This document shows positions 22,237-34,090 of a stretch of 64,000 bases of DNA, piece after piece. Below the pieces are notes generated by a model that did no database searches, was not told the origin of the DNA, and worked only from the letters and a program-made list of their open reading frames with translations. How positions within the stretch are numbered: position 1 is the first letter of the stretch; the number at the start of each line of letters is the position of its first letter. The position numbers and the translations under genes are program-made. The DNA comes from Zanthoxylum bungeanum (taxonomy: Eukaryota; Streptophyta; Magnoliopsida; Sapindales; Rutaceae): contig SKCR01017719.1 in assembly GCA_019454045.1 (NCBI GenBank), forward strand, positions 1 to 64,000, read 5' to 3'.

Positions 22237-22419
22237 TTACCAAATTGCCCTTTTGTCTTTTTTTCACTGTTTTGGCCCCAAATCACCTCTATAGAGTCCT
22301 GAAACTTTATTTATCTACAAAATACCACAAAACATATCAAAATATTCACAAAACTCAAGAATCTATACAAAATATCAGGACAAATGAGTGAGAAATAATG
22401 ATACATTTACCACTCATCA
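22237..22419 (-). repeat. Gypsy B 3' LTR, truncated remnant
   Basis: About 183 bp matching the U3 edge of the 5' LTR (39644-39826), including TAGAGAGTCCTGAAACTTT (with one change) and CCACTCATCA. The remainder of the LTR, about 1.8 kb, is deleted. Confidence 0.85.
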
Positions 22420-22430
22420 CACCCCCAAAC
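22420..22430 (-). other. Polypurine tract of Gypsy B
   Basis: Minus-strand GTTTGGGGGTG directly before the LTR start TGATGAGTGG. Position and composition fit the plus-strand primer for reverse transcription. Confidence 0.75.
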
Positions 22431-23806
22431 CTAACATTTTGCTAGTCCTCGAGCAAAACAAAAAATAACATAAACATCTTTAAAATAAAATTTAACTAAG
22501 CCATTTTCGTAGGGATCACGGTTGCATTTAGCTTATGCAACAAGCCTTTAAACCCCTAGGTGTCCCTAGTGGATGGGTTATAGTCTCGTGAGGGTTTACA
22601 GCAATGATACCCACAAATATTTTACAAAAGTAAAAAGGTAGTGAAACAAATGTACACAAAAGCAAAAAAACAAGAGAAAATAGAATAAAGAAGTTAGTGA
22701 CTAATCAGGTGAAACTTCTACTCCAAGTTACTAGTTATTTTCTTTCTTTCTAAATTACCGAATAAATAAATTCTCCGATTATATTTACCATTCTCCATAT
22801 GCACAGCCGACAAAATATTAATCAACTCATTTTTTGCCCACAACAGTCACAAGTGCAGTTGATAAGAGAGTAATATTTTTGTCCTAAAGTTTTATCAGAA
22901 TTCACACCTTTTTGCAGCAATGGAATAATTTTTCTGGTTTTTCTGATTTTTTCTTTGATTTTTGATTTTTTTTTTATTTATATACAATATTTTCCATCTA
23001 TGTAGCGAGTGTTGGGTCGGTGGCTCCCAAACCAGTTGGCTTTAGGGCACCAGGTGTTAAGACACCCCTACGAACTTAATTACTCAGACTTCAGATATAT
23101 ATATTTTTGCAACATCCTTGATCCATGTAGCGAGCTTTGGGCCAGTGACTCCCAAACCAGTTAGCTTTAGGGCACTAGGTGTTAAAACACCCATACGGAC
23201 TTATAACTCGGATCTCAGACGTTTTTTTTTTTAATCCAATGCTTTTCATAGATGCTTCCTCCAATTAAACTATAGCACTGAATATTACAAACTTTTCAAT
23301 TACAGCTCATGTCTGTATGTTACCATGCATGTTGATAATACCTGCCAACTGAGCATATGAAGATCCATTTTAGTCAATTTTATGGAGAATTTACAAATTA
23401 AATAATTCAAAAGGAAATAAACAAAAATTAACTTGTTTCGAAAATGGGTTGAAATACGTATCAGGAATGGGAACTCCTTACACAGCTATCTCTCACCAAT
23501 TTCACCTTTTTAGTCAAAATAAAAATAAAAACGCAAAATATTTTTGTAATTTTTGAAAAAATTTCAATTTTTTGTATTTTTCGAAAAATTTTGGACTAAA
23601 AATAAAAACAACACACAACTAAAAACAAGATACTGATCAACTAATTCCCTCCCCCAAACCTAAATGAGACATTTTCCCCAATGTCTTAAACTGTAGAAGA
23701 AGAGTTTAGAAGATAGTATCTGGTTAATTGAAATTCTACACGAAAAGTTAAATGTTAAGATCCAAATTAATCCGACACCTCTTACCACGATCGTCCTCGG
23801 ACCAAT
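22431..23806 (-). other. Gypsy B 3' non-coding region with a tandem duplication
   Basis: No coding sequence. About 23000-23090 and 23125-23215 are two copies of a unit containing GTAGCGAG(T/C)(G/T)TTGGG, CTCCCAAACCAGTT and TTTAGGGCAC(C/T)AGGTGTTAA. The distal part, from 23236, is shared with Gypsy A 1-579. Confidence 0.7.
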
Positions 23807-24400
23807 TTATCTTTGAAATGATATGGTCAATTTGTGGTTCATAGCTAAAATTTGATCAATTAGATCCGGAACAGTTCTGGCAGTGAAGAGAAGTTCTTTT
23901 AAAGGTTTTGACACGAACCCATTTCTCCGGGCATCATCAAGAAACACACAAAGAAAATCATAAAATCCCTCAACGTTGTACAGTCCAAGCGGTTTCTGGT
24001 ATATGTTCAGGTTCGCCCAGGATAACACTGTAAAAATTTCCTCCAATTGACCCAAGCCACCTGGCAAAGCAATAAAAGCATCAGCAAGGTTAATCATTTC
24101 TACCAATCGTTCAGACATACATGGCGCGATCAGTTCCTCTCCGTTTGATGGTCCAATAAGATTTGCTTCTACCAAGGGTTTTGGAATGATTCCTAAAACG
24201 TGACCGCCTCCCTCCTGTATAGTTTTTGAAACGATCCCTATAAGTCCAAGATTGCCTCCGCCATATATTAAGTGCATATTCCTTGCAGCTAAGACTCGAC
24301 CCAATTCATGTGCTGCTTCTGCGTATTGTGGCTTAACACCAACACTTGTTCCGCAAAACACACAGATGTTTTCAACTCATCTTCTTGAAGTGGCTTCCAT
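23807..24400 (-). pseudogene. LOG-like cytokinin riboside 5'-monophosphate phosphoribohydrolase, captured copy B (one nonsense codon)
   Basis: 198 codons in one frame from ATG 24400 to TAA 23807, without introns; only codon 8 (24377-24379, TGA; CAA in copy A) interrupts it. An internal Met at 24361 gives a 184-aa product. The order matches LOG enzymes: VFCGTSVG near the N-terminus, HLIYGGGNLGLIG, GGHVLGIIPKPL, the MSERLVEMINLADAFIALPGG region, then EEIFTVLSWANLNI, QKPLGLYNVEGFYDFL and a C-terminal helix (DLIDQIL). The catalytic motif reads PGGLGQLEE, with Thr replaced by Gln compared with PGGxGTxxE, so activity would be doubtful. Full-length LOG proteins have about 200-220 aa. It lies in sense orientation inside the retroelement, 248 bp after ORF-X. 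Confidence 0.92.
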
Positions 24401-24648
24401 GTTTTATTCTGGATTACTTCAAAAGTGCAATGATGAGTTGAATTTATAACACCTGAAAAGGGTGAGTAAAAAAATAGCACTAGTACCTGCCAAATGATAA
24501 TTATTAGTTAATAGTAAAATAAATCATGATAGTCAAAAAGTTTTGGATCCTGTCGGAGAAAATAAAAGAAAATAACAAAACAAATCACAATTATTAGGAA
24601 AAGGAAAAGAGATATAATATCTACAAATATTTACGGCTTAATTGACGT

Positions 24649-25197
24649 CTATGCGTCAGGGACAAGCTTCCCATCTAATTTTCTTATAAATTGGCAAACA
24701 TGGTCTTTTTGAGTCAGATTCCTGAGACTTAACGGTTGTCTTTCTTTTTGAAATTGTGTATGTAATTTATGAAAGGCTATATGAACATATCCACTGGGAT
24801 GCGTCTCAAGAGTCGAAGATATATCATCTAAAGACTCCTTACTCAAGCCATCCCTAATGAATTTAATTTTTTCTTCTCGATTATCAGACACCATTCCTAA
24901 AGAACGACAACGAGTATTGCAATTCCAGCGTGCACATTTGTAACAAACACCTATTTGCTTAGCTCTACGTTTCTTTGCATATGTGCTTCTTCCAAAACCA
25001 GGCAGATGTGAAATAAAAGAGTCAGAAGACTCACCTGCCAATCGGACCCGTGCTTCAATAATCTAACGAATATCAGTTGGAATACCTTTGATCATTAGTA
25101 GTCTCATCCGTTCCAAGCGAGCTTTATAGACTTTCATTAGAGATTTTTTAGGGAGAGAAGGAAAATGATTGTGAAGATTTACGAGAACTTCTTCCAT
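24649..25197 (-). pseudogene. ORF-X copy B: conserved Cys-rich accessory ORF of the LOG-carrying Gypsy family
   Basis: 183 codons from ATG 25197 to TAG 24649 with a single in-frame TAG at codon 45 (25063-25065; TGG in copy A). The N-terminal part is hydrophobic-basic (NHFPSLPKKSLMKVYKARLE). The middle has AGESSDSFISHLPGFGRSTY and a basic KKRRAK run. Then comes C-x2-C-x4-C-x3-C (CYKCARWNCNTRC), a possible small metal-binding knuckle. The C-terminal part is rich in charged residues and ends KLDGKLVPDA. The start follows an acceptor-like TTTGCAGG and TTTCAGG, so expression from a spliced subgenomic RNA is possible. I cannot assign a family; it is not a typical Athila env-like ORF. Conserved between A and B. 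Confidence 0.62.
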
Positions 25198-25334
25198 CCT
25201 GAAATAACTTATCCTGCAAAAATTAAATACAAAAAATAAAACACACCAAATAACAATATATACAAAAATTGCATGGGTTGCCTCCCAGCTAGCGCTAAGT
25301 TTAACGTCGTCAGCTAGACTTGACTTCTCGAACA

Positions 25335-25911
25335 TTAGGCTGGATCTGAAAGTGTGACACTTTCTTTTTGTCGCTCAAATGATTCTCCCCAGTAGTGCTT
25401 GACACGCTTCTTTTTAACCTTGAATGTTTTATTGGAGTCGGGATCATGTCTCTCAACGGCTCTGTCTGGTAAAACCTTGGTGATCACAAATGGACCTGAC
25501 CACCGTGATTTTGGCTTCCATTGGAAGAATTTCACCCTTGTTCTGCCCTGGCTCCAGTTGTATGCGCACTAACTTCCCATCATGTCTTTTCCATGCCTTT
25601 TCTTTGTACAATTTGGCATCCTGAAAAGGCTGATTGTGAAATTCCTCCAATTCGTTGAGCTGGTGGAATTTTTTCTCTTCTGTTGCTTGTAGTGCAAGAA
25701 TTGGCTTTTTCAGTGTAAAAGACTCTTTATCTTCAGGCTCCACAGGCAATTGACATGTTTTAAGTTTGTCAGTAGAACTTTGCATTGCATTGGAGTTCTG
25801 AATGGTACTGTGTATCACATCAAGTCTGAAACATTCCTCTTTCTTTTCATCATCTGTGAAATTCATGGCCTTGAAAACATTGAATGTTACTTCTTGGTCT
25901 TGTACCCTCAT
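25335..25911 (-). pseudogene. Gypsy B integrase C-terminal tail fused to the post-protease linker
   Basis: Same fusion as 2087-2851: QEVTFNVFKAMNF, a linker, QLNELEEFHNQPFQDAKLYKEK, then WKPKSRWSGPFVITKVLP and VKHYWGE. Compared with Gypsy A, 17 bp are missing near 25543 (after CACCCTTG), which splits the frame in two. RT, RNase H and the DDE core are absent. Confidence 0.8.
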
Positions 25912-25944
25912 GGTTAATTCTTCTTTTTGTACATCAGTAATGGT

Positions 25945-26544
25945 TCAACCTGTAGCCAAGAACGGTATCCCGAGGATGATTGGCACGTCTGCGTCTTCCT
26001 CCATATCAAGGACAATAAAATCTGCTGGGAAAATGAATTTTTCAACCTTGACCAGCACATCCTCAATTACACCTCTTGGAAATACTAGTGTTCTATCAGC
26101 AAGTTGTAGAGAGATTGAAGTGGGCATTGTTTCTCCAATCTGCAGTTTCCTGAAAATAGAAAATGGCATCAAGTTAACACTCGCACCTAAATCACATAAA
26201 GCCCTACCAAAGTTATGTTCTCCTATGATGCAATGAGTGGTGAAACTGCCAGGATCTTTCAACTTTGAGGGAAGCTTCCTCTGAATGATGGTGCTGCATT
26301 CTTCTGTCAATGCTACTGTCTCGTAATCTCCCAATCTTCGTTTTCGTGAAAGAATGTCTTTCATGAATTTTACATAGCTGGGCATTTGTTCCAAGGCTTC
26401 TACTAATGGAATGTTGATGTGTAGCTTTTTGAACACCTCCAGGAAATTAGCAAACTGCTTGTCCAGTTTGTTTTTCTGAAGACGCTGAGGAAAATATGGA
26501 GGTGGAGTGATCTGTTCTTTTTCCTTTGCTTCTTTTTCCTCCAT
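25945..26544 (-). pseudogene. Gypsy B aspartic protease region
   Basis: A 199-codon open frame with the retropepsin active-site motif DLGAS (CDLGASVNLMPFSIFRKL). The Athila-type body follows: TSISLQLADRTLVFPRGVIE, then KFIFPADFIVLDMEEDADVP and ILGIPFLATG. It would cleave the gag-pol polyprotein. A stop ends it at the point where copy A continues (CRTIIDVQKG), so the break is a point mutation. Confidence 0.82.
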
Positions 26545-27975
26545 CTATTGCTTTGTTTCTTTTGGAACTTCCTCAGTAGTTGTTTTGGCTCCAACATCTT
26601 TGTTGATTTCAGTACCGCTTTTTAACATGATGGCATGACACTGCTCCTTCCCTATGTTCCTTGGATTTGGTTCTGTGTTGCTGGGAAGATTCTCTGGCGG
26701 TCTGTAACTCTGAGCATTGGCCAGTTGTCCAATTTGATTCTCCAATGCTTTAATGGAAGAAGATTGGCTTTGAAACATAGCATCATATACTGCTTGTTGC
26801 TTTTTGAATATCTCTGCAATCTATTCTTTCATTTCTGGTTCTTTTTCAAACTTCTGGCTTTGCTGTTGGAATCATGGTGGTGGATAGTACTTTTGCCCTG
26901 AATTGTTGCTCCATGAAAAGTTAGGATGATTCCTCCACCCTGGGTTGTAGGTGTTGGAATATGGATTGTTCCTCTGTTTGTTGAAATTGTTGACATAATT
27001 CATTGTTTCTTCAAGTTGGTTTGGCTCTGGTGCTCTTCCAAAAGGTGAACTTGTGGCTCCAATATTATTTTGAGTACTGAGAGTCTCCATGAATTTGCAT
27101 ATCTGATCCATCTTGGCATTGACTGCTGTATTGGCTCCAACTTTATAAATTCCAGCAATTCTTTGAATCGTGCTTCATTCTGTTGGCCACAAGGAATTGT
27201 CGTTGGCCATTTCTTCAATTAGGTCACAGGCTTGATCTTCTCCTTTTTCCATTAAAGCTCCTCCAGCAGTAGCATCGATTGTGGTTCTCATCAGTCCAGA
27301 AAGTCCATTATAGAAAGTTTGGACTTGAAGCCATTTTGGAATCTCATGGTGAGGACATTTCCCGAGAAAATCTTTGTACCTTTCCCAAGCTTCGCAGGGA
27401 GTTTCCGAGTCTTGTTGTACAAAGGATGTGATGTCATTCCTCAGCTTTCCAGTTCTGGCTGGTGGAAAGTACTTTGTAAGAAATTTGGTGGCTAAAGTGT
27501 TCCAAGTTGTGATGGAATCTGCTGGTAGTGAATGTAATCAAACTTTAGCTCTGTCTTTCAAGGAGTATGGAAAAACACGCAGTCTCATTGCTTCTTCAGC
27601 TACTCGGTTGTAATTGAAAGTGCCGCAAACTTCCAGGAAGTTGCTGATGTGGGTATTAGGATCTTCAGTTGCTTTTCCCCCAAACTGCACTGACTGCTGA
27701 ATCATCTGAATGTATGTTTTGATGTCACATGCATTTGCTGGTAAAGGAGGAAGTACAATACAGGAAATGAAGCCATCTACCACCAGAATGGTTCTGTCTC
27801 GAATGGGTATTGGTGGTGCAACTTCCAGAGGTTCAGGTTCCATGTTGACTAAAGCTTCTTGGCCTTCACGCATTTCCCTTCTCAACTGTCTGATGGTTCT
27901 TTCAATTTCCGGGTCAAACGGTCGGAGTTCAAAGATTCTGGTTCGTCTCATGTAGTTTCTGAGAACCTGAAACAC
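26545..27975 (-). pseudogene. Gypsy B gag (retrotransposon capsid protein), decayed
   Basis: The first frame 27975-27538 (145 codons) carries FDPEIERTIRQLRRE, PIPIRDRTILVVD, QQSVQFGGKATEDPNTHISN and LRVFPYSLKDRAK, in good agreement with plant Gypsy gag. Further pieces follow in shifted frames: a 72-codon piece at 27218-27000, Asn/Pro-rich repeats at 27111-26872 (NPYSNTYNPGWRNHPNF), and LENQIGQLANAQS at 26778-26545. Several stops and frameshifts. Confidence 0.82.
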
Positions 27976-28059
27976 AAGAAAACAAAAACAATAAGTAAAA
28001 AGAAATTAGATACAAGTAAATGTATCTAACCTCAAAACTAATAGTGAAAGATAAATAAG

Positions 28060-28077
28060 TCCCCGGCAACTGCGCCA
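28060..28077 (-). other. Primer-binding site of Gypsy B, tRNA-Asp type
   Basis: Minus strand TGGCGCAGTTGCCGGGGA, one change from the complement of the plant tRNA-Asp 3' end. About 30 bp of LTR edge present in Gypsy A (TTGACCGGTGCG onward) are missing next to it. Confidence 0.85.
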
Positions 28078-29731
28078 AAAACGCAAGCGCACGTATCGTT
28101 CAAGTAGTATAAAAAGTATCGATCCCACGAGGACTTAATACCTAATCTATTAATTTTATGAGGTCAAATGATTACTAGTATCTAACAGGTTGATTGATTG
28201 ATTTGAAATGGTGAAGATTTTGAATTTAAAAACAAGTAAATAAAATTGCACGAAAGTAGGTTTAAGAAATTTCAATATTCAGAAACTATCTTGGGTTGTG
28301 AATCTTTCTAATATCTTTTAAAAGATGAAGTGGTTATTTCATTTTGTGCAATATATCAGTTTACTAACCTGAAACACGTAATTATGCGAAAGCCTCTGTC
28401 GATGGTCAGATGCAAATACCCAGTATAACCCAATTGAAACATATGTCTATGTCAACCAAATTACCTGGATTCATTAAGATTAAGTTCCAATTAAGGTTAC
28501 CCCCGCCCGAAAGGTATATGTCTATCCTGTAAGGAAATCTATTAAAGGATTATTTATCCTTAAGGAAGATCGTGGGCTACTAAGTCTAAGGCTGAAACCT
28601 AAAATTCCTTAGTCAAGTTTATTTTAGATTTACCAGATCAATCTTATTAGTGGCCAGTTAACAAGACGCATTAAGCTTAAGACTTAATAAGTAAACTTAT
28701 AAATTACCCAAACTATAAAATAACCACTTATAAACCAGTGATATTAGAATTCATCACAACCCCAGATAACTAACTTAGTTACGACGCATAACTAAGGCTA
28801 GTAAAAACTTAAAAGTAAAAAAAAACATAAAATAAAATGCTGAAAAGTAAATGCGGTAAAGTAAATACTGAAAAGTAAAATTATAAAAATAAAATGCTAG
28901 GGTTAAAGGATCTACTTTTACTACTACTATTTTAGATATATCCCTTAATATAATATATTAACTTGACTGATATTACCAACCAACCATATAGGCGGTAACC
29001 TGATTAAGTCAAATTAAGTCCATAAACCAGCCATATAGGCGGAAATTACCAACCGACCAACCAGGCGGTATCCATGCTTAGTCAGATTAAAACCAGTTTA
29101 TAAATGATTACCAATTGGCCAATATAGCGATATCCTCATTAAGTCAAATTTTAAATAGTGAATATATTATAATTATGGAGATTAATCTAAATAGCAGTAA
29201 TAAAAGTTTTACCTTTCACCCTGGCAGTGGGAAGTTACCTCCTCATGTTGAATAGTAAAAACTGAAAAAGTAAAGAAAATAAATTATTATTACAGAACGT
29301 AATTAAAATTAATTAAAAAAACTAAAATTTAAAGAAAACTAGATATAAAACTCCTTATTTACATTAGAGAATTTAGAAAGGAAGTTACATCTGAAACTGA
29401 AACCTCGATCTGAATTTATAGGCCTCGGTAGGGTGTGCGCGTCGCGACATGCCACATGTCAACTTCTGGTTGGCTGCTTCAGATTCTTATCCGATGACGT
29501 GGCGATGTGGATAATTGACTCAATAATTATGCTGACGTGGCATTGACATGGCGGTGACATGCGATGACGTGGTGAAAGTTATTGTCGGCACCGTAGGATT
29601 GCGACACGTGGCACGCTCTGATTGGCTGATGATGACATGGCGATGACGTGGCGAGTTGACTTGGCCAGCTGCTGATGTGGATGATGACATGTCAGACACG
29701 CGGGATGACACGTGGTGAAATGTGGCGCTGG
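28078..29731 (-). repeat. Gypsy B 5' LTR, proximal part (rest at 39446-39826)
   Basis: Continuous with 39446-39826 once Copia-1 and one TSD copy are removed, giving an LTR of about 2.0 kb. It contains repeats matching the Gypsy A LTR, a minus-strand TATA (CCTATAAATTCA, 29412-29422) and a run of ACGTGG motifs at 29490-29720. Confidence 0.8.
29727..29731. repeat. Target-site duplication GCTGG, left copy (Copia-1)
   Basis: GCTGG precedes TGTTGGGTTT at 29732. The same pentamer follows the right LTR at 39441-39445. Confidence 0.9.
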
Positions 29732-31666
29732 TGTTGGGTTTCTTAGGTCTAACCAAGATCAATTAAGCAAGAAATCATGTGAATACGCAAAGTAAAGTAG
29801 CGGAAAATAGTCACTTTGATCGGCTAAATGGATGTAGGAGATATCAAAAGTTTTGCCTCCAAGCTTCTCCTTTGATGTAGGTTGAGATTCCAAGCTTTGA
29901 ATCTTGAATTCCAAACTCATGGGAAAGGTTTCCCTATCACATTTGTATGATCCATTGTGAGTGCTAGCTCTTAGAAAAATGGAAAAATTTTTCTTCCTTA
30001 TTGTTCTTGAAAGTGTCAGCCAAGCCTATGCAAAAAAGGGGAGAGAGACGTGGACATGGGAGAGAGATGGAGAGAATGAAAAGTTGACTTGTGTATCTCA
30101 TTTTCAAAAAACAAAATCATATACCAAAAATCTAACATTTGGTAAAAGTCAATCATCTCTCACTAACTTGGAGTGTAAATCAAGTTTCCATAATTTCCTA
30201 CACTAACTTGCATCACCATAAAGGTAAAGGATTGACTAGTGATGTGACTTGTGGGCCCCACTTGAATTCAAAATCCGAGTGGGCCCGCAAACACTCCCGG
30301 GCTCGGGTTCGCTAATTCCGAATTAATGAATTTTCGTTGCGACATAATTAAATCAAATTTAATTAAATAACTATGCCTAGCAAAATTACTATTCACGTCG
30401 CTAGCGAATTAATTCTAAATATACTCGTTCGCCCGAATTAAAATCTAATTTTAATTCCGTTATGAAATCTAATTTCATTTAATATATCGAATATATTATT
30501 TTAATCGATTAATTCCAAATTAATCGTTCTCTCCCTCTTTTAATTGAATTTTATCCTAGATAAAATTTCTCCGTAATTAATCCTAAATTAATTCTCTCTC
30601 TTCTAATTAATCCCAGATTAATTATCTTCGAGTCATACGTCATCGGTGAATCTTCGGGAAGCGACCCATGAGATCCCTGGATATGTTGGTAATAAATCTG
30701 GTCATCGGAATATCCAATTACGTGCGTACCTAGTACCACATTCTTACCGATTTACAAGACATGGTTGGCTTCTAGCAAAGCGTTGTGCCTACCCAATTCT
30801 CCAGAAATATTCTTTTAAGGAATATGTAATCTATGTCAGGCGTAGTATACATAGTATTGCGTATTGCGATCCAGTATCAGATGTCACATGCTAGGCCTGG
30901 GGCTGGAATTGTGTCTGCCCCATACGAAGCATATATCGGATCTCTGGTAACTAGTCTCTATAATCGGATAAGCATGACATAGTCATATTATCCTGATGAC
31001 TGCAGTACATAAGAGTACTAGTTCAGTATCCTACGTGATCATCATCTCCATATGAATGAAGTGATACTTCCATATTGACATCACACCCAATACACTACGA
31101 TTCTCAATATACCCAGAAGAGGCGTACACAGAACCTGTTAAAGCCCCGGACGACCAAAACCAAAGTATATTGATTGTCGCAAGTATTAGCGATGCAAGTC
31201 TCAGGTTAAGACCAAATACACCTACCCTGATTCGGACACCCATAGACACATAGTCATACTACCAATGGGATTCTGAGGGGTCTATTCAGAGCGAAGCTGT
31301 TCCCGTACCATCGGTAAACACAACCTCATATCACACTTGCATAAGTATCCAATACTTAAATATATGAGAACTATGTCGTTATGCTCCCACAACGCGCACA
31401 AGTGTAATACTAGTCTATTCCGCATTATCGATGCCCAGTCTCGATAATACTACGACTATGGGTATTTAATGATTAAACCTTGGTGGATTGATACTGTCTC
31501 ATATCATCTCAATCCGGAACTAATCATAAGGACTTTTATCATTTATATATCCCGTTAATCCAATTACAAATGATAAAAGAGCAATTTCCTTTGTCACATA
31601 GTTAATTTGTACAACAACACCATGTTCTTTACAAATAGTGATTTTATGGGTCATAATTGTCCAACA
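29732..31666 (-). repeat. Copia-1 3' LTR
   Basis: 1935 bp. Close to its partner: in the first ~118 bases I count four differences by eye. Includes AATTAAATC-rich stretches and no coding sequence. Confidence 0.9.
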
Positions 31667-32082
31667 ATCTCCCACTTGGCCTATAGCCAATCACTCAAGT
31701 GTCCTACACTTGAACTATGTACGGGTCACTCAAACTTCTGCTGAGAAACAGCTTTCCTCAGCGGATTTCCAAGGTTATCATCTGATGCGATTTATACGAT
31801 CATCACATAGCCACGATGTATGATCCGAAGAATCAGTTGAAACCATTTGAAGTACATACTTGGATCGTTGATGAGACCATTAATTCTTTAGCCTGCGCTG
31901 AGGCCTAGCTCCGCTGCTAACAGAACTATATCTAATCTGATTAGGATTACATAGATCCAAAATGCTTCTTTTGCTGCCTTAGTTGCAGCAATATTCCGCT
32001 TTTGTTGTTTATTCGGCAACAGTATCTTGCTTGGAAGATTTCCAGCTCACTGTTCCGTTATTCAAACTATATAGTATCCTTA

Positions 32083-32773
32083 TTACGACTTACAGTCGTT
32101 ATTGTCGGTTTGGAAACTTACAGCAGTGAACCCAGTCACTTCAAGTTCTCTTTCTCCATAGCTTAAGAAAGCATCCTTAGTTCCTCTAAGATACTTAAGG
32201 ATGTTCTTAACATCAATCCAGCGACTATCATTTGGATTGGTCTGATTGTGATTCCATATGCTCAAAGCATATGAGACATCAGGTCGCATACATATATTTC
32301 AATGTACGAGTTCTCGGAGAGTGCCAACAACTTTTAGATCTATCCCAGTAGATCCTTATTCCTAAAATAAAGGTTATTTCTCCCAAGTATTCTACAGATT
32401 ATTTTCATGAAAGCCACGTTTTCACCGATTATATTATGGGAAAGTCATTTCCAAGAAATGATATATCATCATTATATAGGACAATCATTGTCAGTGCACT
32501 CCCACTAACCTCCTTATATACACAAAAATCATTTTCATTTTGAATTAAATCATATATCATTATGATTACATCAAAATGTTGGTTCCAAGAACGCAATGCT
32601 TGCTTCAATCCATAAATTGATCGAATTAACTTGTAAACCTTGTTTGCATATTTTGGTGCGACAAAACCGTTAGGATGTTGTAAACATCCTCCAAAAGGTT
32701 TCCGTTTAAGGAAAGCGATTTTGACGTTCAGCTGCCATATTTCATAAATGAAACATGCAGCATTAGCAAGCAT
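32083..32773 (-). pseudogene. Copia-1 reverse transcriptase and RNase H relic
   Basis: 32773-32429 reads as Copia RT: QLNVKIAFLKRKPFGGCLQH (family form DVKTAFLNG), GFVAPKYANKVYKLIRSIYG, LKQALRSWNQHFD. The YVDD motif is degraded to LYNDD near 32470. 32289-32083 is the RNase H junction: RPDVSYALSI, WIDVKNILKYLRGTKDAFL, YGERELEVTG. The two frames are separated by stops. Confidence 0.85.
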
Positions 32774-33559
32774 TATCCAAATGGATTTTAATCATGGAAA
32801 CAGGTAAAAGGTTTCGTCGTAATCAACACAATGTTGATAGCGATACATTTTCGCTACAAGCCTAGCTTTGTACGTTTGTATATTGTCATCCATGTTTGTC
32901 TTCCTTGAAGACTCATATAATACCAATAGGCACAATGCTTTTCGGTACATCAACCAGTGTCTAAACTTGGTTTGTATACATGGAATCCATTTAGGATTTC
33001 ATGACACTTTGCCATGAAAGGAGTCTATACCTTGTATCATTTCCTTATACGTAGTCGGTTCATCTTCCTCAATAAGATTGACATCTACATGAGGTGAGAT
33101 CAGAAACTCATACCTCCCAGGTTATTTTTCTGACTCTCTCCGACTTACGCGGTTCTTGTGTATTCAAAGATTATTAGTACAGTTTCATCCTTGATGAACT
33201 GTTTGTGTTCCATTAAGGATTCGGTGCCTAGAATAGTATTACTCTGATTTTCATCGAGTTTTACTTTCCTCCCACTTACCACTGCATATAGGTATTCCTC
33301 TTAGGAAAACTGCATGGAGAGCAACAATTAAATTGCTCTCTTGTGAGTTGTATAAGTACTATATTTTGGTTTCCCTAGGATAACCAATTACAAATTAGGC
33401 ACTTATCCAATTTGGGTTCTAGTTTGGTATCATCCAAATATATGCCCAGCATACCCAAATCTTCAGGAATGAAAAAACTTGGTTTCTTTCATGTTCATAT
33501 CTAATATGAAGTCTGTCCAACAGATTTTTATGGAACCTTATTCAAAATAAGTATTGCAT

Positions 33560-34090
33560 TGTTAATGCGTATTCCTAGAAGGAAAATAGTAGCTCATAGC
33601 GACTCCTCATTAACCTTACTATGTCCAACAAAGTTCGATTTCTCTGTTCGGACACACCATCAAATTGAGGTGTTCCGAGAGGAGTCCTTTATGAAAGAAT
33701 ACTATACTCTTTCAAATATTCGAGAAACTTATTGCTTAAGTATTTTCCACCACGGTCCAACCGTGACGGTTTAATACTTTAGCCAGTCTGTCTATTTACT
33801 TCGAGTTGAAACTCTAAAAGTTGCTGACTTGTGTTTCATTAAGATACACATAACCATAACGCGATGCCACATCCGTAAAGGTTACGAAGTATTCATATCC
33901 ACCTCTAGCCTAGCTAGATATGGGCCCACTTACGTCACTATGAACGAGGGCTAACAGATCGGTGGCACTTGCACTTTTACCAAGTAAAAGGTGTTTTAGG
34001 CACTTTGTCTAATAAAGTAGATTCGTAGACATCATTTGATTAGAATCAAATCTGTCCTAGTACCCACTCTTTGAAAGTGTGGATATACGA
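33560..34090 (-). pseudogene. Copia-1 integrase relic
   Basis: On the minus strand 33905-33845 reads GYEYFVTFTDVASRYGYVYL, matching the integrase core strand around the first catalytic Asp. 33990-33920 carries the preceding PI..S..GG segment in broken form. No continuous frame. Confidence 0.65.
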
